64,000 nucleotides of DNA from Vanilla planifolia (lineage: Eukaryota > Streptophyta > Magnoliopsida > Asparagales > Orchidaceae): the NCBI GenBank assembly GCA_023846275.1, contig CM043872.1:25343670-25407669 (forward strand), written 5' to 3'. Made by a program: the position numbers and the translations under genes. The notes under the pieces were generated by a model. The model saw only the letters and a list, made by a program, of their open reading frames with translations. It was not told the origin of the DNA and made no database searches. Below, piece after piece: positions 34,610 to 45,369 of this stretch (position 1 is the first letter of the stretch; each line of letters starts with the position of its first letter).

Positions 34610-37492
34610 CTGAAATAAACGAAAGTGTTTATAATTTAATAAGACTAACAATTATATAGAACATAAGTAACCTAAACACTATGCATAATAAGGATCAATA
34701 CATTTACATCATTGAATATATGGCATGTCGGTTGTATTGACATTTTTCAGTTAAGTTATCAAAATATAATTGCACTTCAAAATTGTTATTTGATAGTTCG
34801 GAGTCTATCAACCAGCTGGCAAGTTCACATGATATGGAAATTCATAAACAAACTCAACTGCAAATAAACAGAAGATCAAATAAATGATCCTCGTAAATGT
34901 ATCAGGTACATAAACATATAAAAATTTTTTGTAGTGTTAAAAAAATCAGTTGTCATAAAACTAACGGATATATTGAGCACAGATAGGAAGACAAAAATAA
35001 GAGGCGCTCATAGGAGTGGAGAATCATGCAAAGAAACATACACATTCACCAGATAACGTTACATGATATAAGATATCATTGGCAGAAACTAAAAGAAAAT
35101 CAAATGTCTAAATGGTATCAGCACCATGTTGCACATATTTTTATATATTTTATCTTCCAAACAAAACAGGTTGAAAGGTGTTTGTTTTTTGTACTAAAAG
35201 AAGTGAAAGAATTGGTTCTCCGTCTTTATCAAAAAACCCCATTGTCAAAGCATTGAACTTCCCCCATTGAAAAAGGTATCTGCAAAGGAAATGATTCTAT
35301 CTTGGATTGCTCATTATAGCAGTAAAATATCTACATACCAAACTATTATAACTTGTGATTGATTGCTAGAGTCGTCAAATGAAAAAACACAACCTCCCTG
35401 AAAGATAGTCATTGCTTATTATATGCCATAAGCTTGATTTTAGATACAAAAGACACCATCCTTGTTAAGGGTAGTGTGAAGGATATGCACTAAATCCACC
35501 AAAAAACATTAGAATAAGCTTCTCATGCACAAAAATTCATTCAGCAGTTCACGGATCTATAAGCATTAGACATTCTATCCTAAAAAAAAAAAGAAAGCAA
35601 AGCCAGCAAAGCTTTATGAATTTCAACAATGATGAGAAGGGATTCCCCCTAAAGCTGAACACCTTCATAAAGTGTAGCACAATGTGGAGAGTTCACACAC
35701 TTGCCAATAGACCAATGAAGAGAGCCAATATGGTCTCTCACAATGTAGCACCTGCAAGTCATTGTGCTTAATGGGTATCCAAATGCAAATGGGATGGATA
35801 ATATATGCTAAAATGAATAAAGTGCCCCAATTCTTCAAGTCCAGATTACAAGTGAGGCCATCCAAACATATGACATTTCCACCAGAACTGACGGAGATGC
35901 AATGGGTTTACCATGAACATTATTGTTACAACCCTTCCAAATATGATAAACAGAAGCAAAACATAGAGAAGCATCATGATCCTTAACTGTCCTACAAACA
36001 AAGCAATGCAACAACACCAATAAATTCGGTAATTTGTCAGGAGGAGAATAATGCAGATATTGCAATGCACGTAAGATGGTACTAGTACCAAAGAATTTGC
36101 AATTGCAATAGATGTACTCCAGATTTCTAGGATACAGCAACCCCAAGGGCAAGGCCAAGCCACCAAGCCCTCTATAAGCATGACATTAAAGCAAAAGGAC
36201 CACAGCATGCAATAAACGCCACAAGAAGCTAACCTATCAAGGTTATGCCGTAATCTTCCAACACCAAGCATTCGATCCAACCATATGGTTCAATCCAGGT
36301 TGGCAGCAAAAAGCTTCTTATAGATAGCAATAAAGGCACATGAGAGGACTCCAACATGAGCTAAACAAGCTTGTTATTACAACCGGAGTCAAGCTGAGGG
36401 AGAGCAGTACTACGTCAGCAAGGTTGGCACCAAAAACTTAGGATCAACATACTAAATTTTCAAAGACCATCAACAATAGCGAGCTCATAAAACTCATTAG
36501 AGGGAATGCTCTGTATTAACAAAAGTAGACCACCAGAAGGGGGCAACTGAATAAATCCACTCATCATCCGAGTCATACAACCCATCCTCGAACAAATCAT
36601 CCACCTAGTTCTGGCTAAAGCAACGTTTTCCCAAACACTAATCAATTTGCATCCCCAAGAGTCCCCTTTATGAACAAAGGAAGTGTTGACCTAGCCACCA
36701 TACTATGCTCTAAAATAATCAACCCAGAGACTTGACTCCTGCCCAAAAATTTCAACAAAAAACTTGTTCACCATGACCACCCAGTATTCTCTTAATCTAA
36801 AAGTTTCAAAGCCATCAAAGCATTTCAATAGACAAACTTTAAAACAGGAGACATATTGAATATAATGCTAGTCCAATTGCCCACTCCAAATAAAACCATG
36901 GATATGCATCTCGGTGGTGCCCAAAACGTAGCTCAAAAGGTAAATATGTGACATAGAATATAGTAAAAAAGAATTAAGGCCACTGCATATTAGGGTAAAT
37001 CTTTTAGCTAGGGAAAGGTGGCAAGCTCCCCAAGCAAAGATAATACCTCCACCAGCTTCAAGTATAAAATCATTCCTCTAACATCCTCACTGAAAGAAGA
37101 AAAGGCAGACATTATAGGTTGTTTGAATCTCAAGGGAATAACAAGATACCTCACCACCAAAAAAGTAAAACACCTGATTAAATAGTCATAAACAAAATAT
37201 TTTTCTTTTAATACCAGTTGCAATGACATATTTTATCAAAAATTAGTTGATGGCGCAGAAAGAAATATATACAGCATTCCATACAATCATAAAAGTATTC
37301 TGTTTCTGAATTGAGAGAGCAAATTTTAAAACCAAAATATTTAACAAAATGCATCCATCAACAAAAATAAGAGCACAAGTATACTTCGCATGATCAACCA
37401 TAAGAAAATACAGACCAAAATATACAAGCATTTATAGATAATAATAAGAAGATTTATGCAATATTATAAAGCACAAAGGGATGATAGACTAC
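34610..37492 (-). other. NAP1 intron 6 (2883 bases)
   Basis: The donor is GTAGTC after exon 6 and the acceptor is TTTCAG before exon 7. More than half of it is LINE relic C. The part 34.61-35.64 kb is AT-rich without recognisable content. Confidence 0.85.
35640..37235 (-). mobile_element. Decayed LINE relic C (post-RT and zf-RVT part), sense to NAP1
   Basis: On the minus strand, VVRYLVIPLRFKQPIMSAFS near 37160 matches the end of plant LINE RT (Y-L-G-I-P-L). IHGFIWSG, SLWVDYFRA, DSWGCKLISVWENVAL and FASVYHIWKGCNNNVHGKP (about 35950) then follow in the correct order for the post-RT and zf-RVT regions. The earlier ORF2 domains and the RNase H are missing. Stops and AT drift are frequent. Confidence 0.8.
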
Positions 37493-37577
37493 TTCTCCAA
37501 TACGAGGGCTGACAAAATTAAGGTCCTCTTGCAACCCCTTCACTGGGTGATCATATGAATCAACAAACTGAACCAAT
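37493..37577 (-). CDS. NAP1: NAP1 coding exon 6 (end of split Arg 242, residues 243-270)
   Basis: After a TTGACAG acceptor the exon gives one base (A) to finish the Arg codon begun in exon 5. It then encodes LVQFVDSYDHPVKGLQEDLN and FVSPRIGE, 28 codons ending in phase 0 at a GTAGTC donor. The text matches the plant NAP1 block L-V-Q-F-I-D-S-Y-D through P-R-I-G-E. The single-base phase match to exon 5 across an 18,017-base intron is strong evidence that no exon is missing between them. Confidence 0.93.
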
Positions 37578-38099
37578 CTGTCAAAATATAAAGTTGAATA
37601 TATGAGATGAAAATGAAGTATAATATCAAACACTTAAAGGTAGACACGCCAAAAAAACAGTCATAGCTTTTCATGGGGTCATGTTATTAGCTTCAGAAAG
37701 TAACATCGTCAGTCCTAGTATAACATTACTAATACAAAAGAGTAGATTATCACCCATCATAACTCAAAACAAGCCCACTCCAATGTAAGTTCAATAAAAT
37801 CATTGCAAATTGCAATCTAGATGATCTATTATCCTAGAAAGTTCACGCCAATATAAACTTTAGACCCATTATTACAAGTAATCAAACATTTGTAATAAAG
37901 AAAAATTTGCAGGCTAAGAGTAAACTTAAAAAATTTTATTCATCAAGCCAAAAACCACCATAAAGGCCTTTAAATTGCTTTCATACGCTTGGATGCATAT
38001 TTAAAACTCCACTAAAAATCTTATCACCCAGTGAGATGCCTTTTACTTTTTCTTTTTTTGGAGATAGTGGATTATTGAGAAAAAAAATCAACTACATGG

Positions 38100-39600
38100 A
38101 AAAATGAATGATGAAGGTATGATCCTTCTCCAATTGAAAAAGCAATTCTAGCAGCATAATTTTATGGAGAATCATTTGTGGTTTTCATTCCTTAAAGCCC
38201 ATTTATCCATTATGACTGCATTTTCGTTTTCTATGACACACTTCTTCCATGAAATTAGTCAATGTCTTGCTAGAGTATTCAAGGTATCCTCAACTAGCAT
38301 AGGAATGGTGCATGCCCATTTGCAATCCACAAAGCAAATGATGGATCTATACTCAAGAACTTGCTTAAAATTCCGAATTTCAACCTCTGAGACAGATAAA
38401 TTGCCAAAAATTTGGCTCAAACATCTAACAAATCAACTTGGTGAATCTTTTACAATTCCTCCCACTACAATAAAATCATTATAAGGGCACAACATGGCAT
38501 CTATATTAATTTCATACCATCTACTTTTGGAGCTGTCCAACCATACACATACCAGTTATTGTCCATAATTGGCATTGCATTAATCAACAGGGGACAGGAA
38601 CCCCGAGAATCCAAGACCATATTACTAATATGTTCAATTGCATTACTTGAGTCTCTAAAGGACTTCATCATGAACATGATTATTCCTTCATGTCAACAGC
38701 ATGTAAATGATGGTCATCAAGTCAGCCCATAAAACCGACATGTTTGGCTTATTCCTTCACATCATCTAACAACCCAAGTATCCCAATCCAAGGGAACACT
38801 AGTATTCCCTGACATGCCAGGGCTTTTCCGATTTCCTAAATTCAATCATGGGAACCTTGTTCTTTGAAACTAATCAAAATACAGAATTAAGAATCTCCCT
38901 TCTTTAACGTTATTTCAAAATTTTAGATCTTGAAATACACCAAGCATCACAATCCAAGTGAAAATTATTCTCCTTCGAGAAGCCATAGCTTTCTTGATTT
39001 CTTAAATTCATTCAAGGGGCCATTGTTTTAGAAAGTAATCAATATGTAAAAGCAATTAAGATTCCCCTTCTTTTGCATGGTTCCAAAAAACCTCATCTTG
39101 AAAGAAACGACCCAAATGCGCCAATTCCAAGAAAATTTGACAACAATTATCACTTCGTAGATAACTTCTAATCAGGTCTTCCATCAACTATCCTTCTCTA
39201 GAGATAAATTCATTAACCAATTTGTTGGGTTCTCCAACTAAAAGAACCTTGACCATTCTATTCTTAACAATGCCTTAGTTGCCAATCCAATTCTCCTCCC
39301 AAACCTCACTTTCTTCCCCATTCATATAGTCAAACAAAAATTGTCCAATAGCAAAGCAATTGTATTGCAATATTAATTCATAGCTTCCAGTCAAAGCATT
39401 TCCATTTGAAGCCATGGAAATCGAAATTCCCTTTATGTTATCTCCTTCAAGGTCCCATGCACAAAAACTATTGCCTTCCATTACTCCCCAAGAGATCTTC
39501 ATGATGAATGCCTAGGCAAGAGCATCACTAGACTAGAACTATTTCTCATGCTACCTTCCAAGATGAACTCCCTACATGCCCTATGTGATACAAAATAGAC
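38100..39600 (-). mobile_element. Decayed LINE relic D (post-RT to RNase H), sense to NAP1
   Basis: The minus strand reads FDYMNGEESEVWEENWIGN at about 39290 and PNKLVNEFISREG at about 39200, as in the post-RT segment of plant LINEs (W-E-E-N-W-I-G...). Then WYEINIDAMLCPYNDF at about 38520 and VGGIVKDSPS follow, which match the RNase H start (x-I-N-x-D-A-x-x-G-x-x-V-R-D). Text between 38.15 and 38.45 kb continues the RNase H. The segment lacks ORF1, endonuclease and RT. It lies just upstream, in transcription sense, of the more 5'-truncated relic C, so two insertions are implied. Confidence 0.75.
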
Positions 39601-40140
39601 TATGTAAAATAGATGTTCCTGAGTTTATCTAATGGGTCAAACAAGATTTTTCTCATTTATTTATTATTTGTAGTTCATTATAGATTGTAAGGCATCATAT
39701 ATAAAACTCTTAAAAAATTTTAATTATTTCAATGCATTTTATTAAATTTTTACAACTTTTTTAATTAGAATAACACTTTTATCATTTTGCTTCTCATCTA
39801 CAGTTTAGTCATTTATTTTATTTAAACACTTATTATTAAATGAAAACGAGAGAAAATGTTCGCTCAACATTACCTCATTGAAATCATGATTTCTTTTGTC
39901 ATGCATGTGCAAGCATCCCTAGATTGCAATATAAATTGTTTCAAATTACAATTTGAAAAAAAATCCGAATTGCCTTTCAAATTTACCTCTATCGGCATCT
40001 TCCTCATCACCATCAACTCTTACCTCAGATCCAACTGTAAGATTTAATACTATCACATCCTCCATTAATTTGGTATTAAAGTATATCAAGATCCAAATGT
40101 AGGAATTTCATCACCTCATTCTCCATTACTCTGACATTAG
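39601..40140 (+). repeat. Dispersed repeat, copy 1
   Basis: The first part (39601-39855) aligns with 42061-42340: both run through TTCATT...ATATATAA..., TTTTATCATTTT, a stretch of TTTATTTAAACA..., and end AATGAAAACGAGAGAAAATG versus AATGAAAAAAAGAGAATATT. The second part (about 39895-40085) aligns with 43385-43515 (CATGTGCAAGCATCCCTAGA versus CATGCACAACCCTAGATTG; TTTCAAATTTACCTC versus ATTCAAATTTACCTC; CTGTAAGATTT). The two copies are clearly related but diverged. The family is unknown. Confidence 0.65.
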
Positions 40141-40700
40141 AACCTCCTAGAACATCACAACGATACCCCATTGGCCACTTGCTTCTCTTTGTTTTCAAGC
40201 CTTCAGCCACCATCGCCCTACTAATCTTGGGTCGCTCGTTCTAGAGTTGAGAAAATAAAAAATAAAAAAAAACCAATCCTCAATTTAAGCGCAAACGCCA
40301 CCGCTACCAACCACGAATGCTTTCCAAACTACAGCACCATGCGCAACGTCCACATGCACTACCTTATGCCAACCCACGTGATGCCGCCACTACCACTCAC
40401 ACACAACACTATTGTCTAACCACACACTCTACTGCATCCATGCATAACCACTAGCGCAAGGCTTCATCCCAACCGCACTTAATGCACATGAAAATCCACC
40501 TCCAAGCATTACTGCCGCCATTACATTTTTCAAAAGATGAACCGAGGGATCTTAACATCGCGAAACTGACGTGCAAGCTAGACCTGATCTAACACCAAGC
40601 TGAACTGGCACCTAAGTCCACACACACCCTACGCGTGTTCAACAACACTAAAGCACTCAAACTGACTGAACCAAGCACTAGCACTTCAATAGAACAAGAA
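40141..40700 (+). other. C-rich island next to repeat copy 1
   Basis: This is CpG-containing, C-rich and G-poor plus-strand sequence (words such as GCCACCGCTACC and CCGCCACTACC) with no open frame or domain recognised. It resembles in composition the islands at 42.4-43.2 and 61.1 kb. Confidence 0.45.
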
Positions 40701-42060
40701 ATTCAACTCATTCTAAATTGAATTTAGAAAGTACTTTAAACAATTTTTTTATCTGATTTTCAACAAAGTCATTTTTCATCAACTATGGTACCAAGAGTCA
40801 GACCTCAACAATGAATATAAGATTATTGGTAATTAAATCATTTTCTTATCATTAATAATTTGATAGATTGCTTAATTTGATTTCATTGTATTAAATTTCA
40901 CTTTAGATCTATATATTATTTATTTTTTATCCCATCCCTAACTACATGATCTAACATAAGAACTCTATTTCATTACATATTCATTATGAATTAATAGATA
41001 AATACGTTCATCATCAGGAATCAAATCAAGATTTTGATCAACAAGCCAATTATTCACAAATATTACATATTTCATAGATTGTAGCCAAGTTAAACCATAT
41101 AACCTTGCATTAGATCTTGATTGTTTAGTCAATATTATCAACACACATACTATTCACAATAATGGTCTTATAATAAAACTTCATCCGTGGCCTTATTTTA
41201 TTATTACTAACGACTTAGCGTGTGAGAATTGTGACAGATGCTTAATGCTTATAAAATTTGCTTAATATTCTCATTTATATACTTAGTATGATATTATTTC
41301 ATGTACAAAAAATTTTGTTACCATAAACCAATATGAGATTAAAAATTGATAAGCTAAATGTAACAAGAATATGTGAAACTATATTTTATCAAAATAATCA
41401 ATGTTAATTTACCTCGAAAAACCTAAAACACTACCTTAGAACAAAAGTTCTACTAGTTCACTTAAATGTGAACCACAAAAAAAATCTAAACTTAAAAAAA
41501 TGAGTATGAATCTAAAAATGAGCCTAAACATAAAAATGGACCTAACCATATTATTTCTATTAAGTCACAGATATTATTAGATCATCTCTCTTTCCATAGA
41601 AATAAATTCCCCTGAAGTTGTATATTCTGGTTCACAAATTCTACTTCCACTCCATTTATGAAAATTATTAAATTTGTACTTTCTATTCATTTCTACTCTC
41701 CATATTCCTTATTTCACAAACATATTATTCAAATTTATTTGATTAGTTAATATTAGTCATCATATGAGAAATTATAATACTATATGCGATATTTTGAGGA
41801 CATCATTAATATTTCTTGTAGGTCCCAAGTTATTTGATGATTAAATTTACCTTTAAATGGATTACACTTAGGTAAACATTGTGGCAAGTCAGACAAAGCA
41901 TTTTCATAGCTAAAATGCTTGAACTTTCAGATAATTAAGGCACATGATATCTTAATTTCTAAGAAAGACTTGTACCAATTGACATTGAACTTTATGAAGA
42001 TCCACTTAGAGTACAACTCTATAGGATTGATTTTTTCTTGATATGGTGAATTAAAGTAAA
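40701..42060. other. AT-rich stretch between repeat copies, nothing recognised
   Basis: No coding text, repeats or RNA genes could be identified here. Confidence 0.5.
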
Positions 42061-43520
42061 ATATGCTACAAAAAATGGATGATATTTAGCTAATCAAATG
42101 AGTTATATAAAGCTTTTTCTATTAATTTTTTATTTTTAGTTCATTTTGAATCATAAGAATTATATATAATGCCTTTAAAAGTTTTTAGTTATTTCTACAC
42201 AATTTTCTTACATTTTTGTAGTTTTTTATTATGAAATACAATTTTTATCATTTTACTTTTGAGTAAATGATTTAATTTTATTTTCTATTTAAACAATTAC
42301 TATGAAATGAAAAAAAGAGAATATTTGCTTGGTGAAGAAGCAGAAAAAGATAGATGAAACACACAATTACTACCGAGCACACTGCAGAGCATCACTAGAT
42401 CACACAGAAATAAAGGGAAAAAAGAGGAGCTCATCCAGTTTGGCAGTATTTGCCAAATGCAGATATAAAAAACCCCTTTCCGCCAACACAAGCACGACAT
42501 CTCAATTGGACCGTACCATCAAAGACCTCTGTCTCTCCCTTCCCACTGAACGCACAACACCTGCACAAACTCTCCCCTTGGAGATTTTTGCAAAATCCCG
42601 AATTCGTCTTCCCCATGCGTCAAACTCGACTTCTCACAAGCTTCGAGCTCTTAGAACAAAGCTGAATTCAACCTTATCGGATATTGGGATTCTACTTCTC
42701 CAAACCTTTACCTCCATCTCCAAGCTCCCCCTGATTCGACCACTACTCTCCATTTTTCTCAAGGGCTCCTAGCTTCAAGGCCACCTCACGAGAACCTTGC
42801 TACCCATCTGTCTCACACATGTTAACCAAACAAGCGTGGCGCACGGCCCGCACTAATTCTGCACTGAATCAAGTCGAATCATTATGGCACTGAACTAGAT
42901 CACATCCAATAATCGCTAAACCGAATCAAATCGATCCACACAGACTTGCATTGGCCACGCCATACGCGTCTGGGCAAGCACATTCAAGTCCAACTAAGCC
43001 GCTTCCACACCAAGCTGAGCCACCTCTACTTCCAGCCACCCCGCCTCCGCACTCGACAACACCGTCGTTGCCCCTGAACATAATGCCTCAACGGCAGCCA
43101 CGTCGCCTTCACGTCTGACATCGTTGGAACATCCTAAATGGTGACGTACTATCTCTAATAGCATTGTACATAAAAAAAAACAACTTAAATTAAGCCTCCC
43201 AACCGAAATCTCACCACATTGCGCTAATCCACCTTAGAGTGCACTCAAATTCTCCAATCAAACTCATTTAGAAACTCTGCCCAATCAACCTTTCTTATAT
43301 TTATCCTAAATAAGTTTTTATTTAAATTCTCCAAACCCTCTTTTCACATCAACACTTAGCATTGCCTCAATAAAACTATCATTAATTTGACTATGCATAC
43401 ATGCACAACCCTAGATTGTCATTCAAATTTACCTCCACAGTCATCATATTCCTTAATATCACAATCTCTCACCTCAAATCCTTTTGTAAGATTTCAACCC
43501 GTCATATCCTCCCCCTTCTC
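42061..43520 (+). repeat. Dispersed repeat, copy 2, with C-rich centre
   Basis: The outer parts 42061-42340 and 43385-43515 correspond to the two halves of copy 1. About 1 kb of C-rich sequence (42.35-43.37 kb) lies between them here, whereas in copy 1 the halves are only tens of bases apart. A 147-codon plus frame at 42329-42772 inside the C-rich part is rich in Ser, Thr, Leu and Arg and has no recognisable domain; it is probably a compositional artefact. Confidence 0.6.
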
Positions 43521-43539
43521 TTGCAAAGTCCCCAGAGGA

Positions 43540-45200
43540 ATAGTCAAGGACCATGTCAAATAAGTTAGAAGACATAAAATAACCGATTTTTTAAACAAAG
43601 TCTTTTGGCTAAAGTAAAGTTGAATCACTCAATTTTGCAAGCCTCACTTCTTGTCTATCAATAAAAATAACACGTTTGTCCTTTGTGATTTTGCTTAATC
43701 AAGTTTTCCCACATATTTATCCATATATGAAGGTAGGATAAATCCTAAGTATTAACTTGTATCTTCAACAAGCCTTATCATAGTTTCTTTCAAGAAAATA
43801 GATCATGGTCACCTGATCATTGATCTTTTCATCGAGCACATCATAACACCTGTCCAAGCAATCTACTAGCAAGTGAATTGGCTCCACCAATGGTAATACA
43901 TATAAAATGACATTATTAGCAAACATGAGGTGAGAGAAGCCATTGCCATTGCTATCAAATATGAATGGTTTCCAAGCTTTTGAGTGGAGAGAGGATCACC
44001 TCATCCAAATCCTCTAAAAGGGATGAAAAGAATTTCTAAGAGTACCATTCCAAAGAACATCAAGGGATGATGTCAAGATAAAAATAATAATAAGTTCAAA
44101 AAGCATCATAAGAAAACTGATTGGCAACAAAGTTAAACTCACAAGTACACAAAAGCCCTCTCTAACTGAACCTTAATAGTCATACTATTTCCCTTTTGCT
44201 CTTTCTCTTATGAAAAATCTCCAAGCCAATATAATACTCTCTCCAACATTTTGACCCAACATGACACCTGTTTGGTTAAAAGCAACAAACTTAAGAAGGG
44301 TCTATTGCAACAAATAAGTCAATGTGGTATCAAATTAAATGTAACATGACAATAAAAATTGAACTAGATTAAGATAACACCACAAGACCCTCCAAATTTA
44401 AGGTCAAGACTTACAATGTTTCATTTAAATCTTTTTTGTAGAGCACACATTAAAAAAAACCTCCTCACCATGTTGGCCATTCAATCTCCCATTAACTCTA
44501 GATTTGAAAACAAAGCTTATTGAAAAACCATCTAGCCAAAGAGCTTTTTGAGACCAATGGAACAAACCAAACCTAAAGTATCCTTCCTAGAAACTCCAAC
44601 AATAAGCTCAGCCAAGGCAAGTCCTAAACACGATAGCCTAGAAAGCAAAAGATGTATCAAGAGATTTTTTGTCAACATTAGTTGAAAAGCTTCTACAAGA
44701 AATCCTTCAAATGAACTTCAAGATATTCTGTCTTCACTCCAAACACCATTCATCATGAGATCTTAAAATTTATTATTTTTTCTTCTCATGGTGGTAGATA
44801 AGTGCAAGAATTTAGAATTCTTAAAAATCCTACCAATTCTTCTTAAATTTCATAACTAAAAGAGCTTTTTATAAAACAGTAGCATCCCCAACTCCATGAA
44901 GAACTTGTCCTCTAAAAATTAAGACACTTTTTGCTCTTCAAAATTCAATATTGAATACCTCCAACCTTTTAAGAATTCTACATTTCTTTTAATTGATATT
45001 ACAAAAGCTAACCTTTTTTCTAAACTACAAGTCTATTTCTAACTTTCAAAAGATTTAGATGAATTCATCCATGAGTTTTCCAACAAGATTGGATGATGAG
45101 TTGAAAAATGTTTATATTTGCCCTAACCATCTCATAACAAACAAATCCAACACCCCTTCACCTTAAACTTATCACCACAAAATATTAAGAGAAGATGATA
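43540..45200 (-). mobile_element. Decayed LINE relic E (reverse transcriptase), sense to NAP1
   Basis: The minus strand between about 43925 and 43750 reads HLMFANNVILYVLPLVEP then IHLLVDCLDRCYDVLDEKI and TMIYFLERNYDK, the RT block around the catalytic motif. At 43912-43923 the motif is FANN rather than FADD, with both Asp residues lost. Upstream, at about 44.0 kb, text resembling R-G-x-x-Q-G-D-P-L-S is present, and at 44.1-44.2 kb remnants of the A-F-D-R block. Multiple stops occur. Confidence 0.7.
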
Positions 45201-45369
45201 TTTAGAGTTGAAAATAAGAACTTTAATGATCATTTTAGGAAATTATGCTTCATTTGAATTGCATAGGCACGTATCAAGTCTCTTATAGACCATCAAACAA
45301 TTCATGCAAGCCATGGATCCACCGACCATACCTCAAAAAGCTCATAATAGTTGATCAAATTAAGAATTA

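Noticed and set aside
34043..34651. A single 202-codon minus-strand gene
   Set aside because: It is two NAP1 exons (7 and 8) plus a 135-base intron and flanking intron read through. Family alignment defines the splice sites.
42329..42772. 147-codon plus-strand frame as a protein-coding gene
   Set aside because: The frame lies in a C-rich, G-poor island where stop codons are rare by composition. It has no recognisable domain and belongs to a repeat with a diverged copy nearby.
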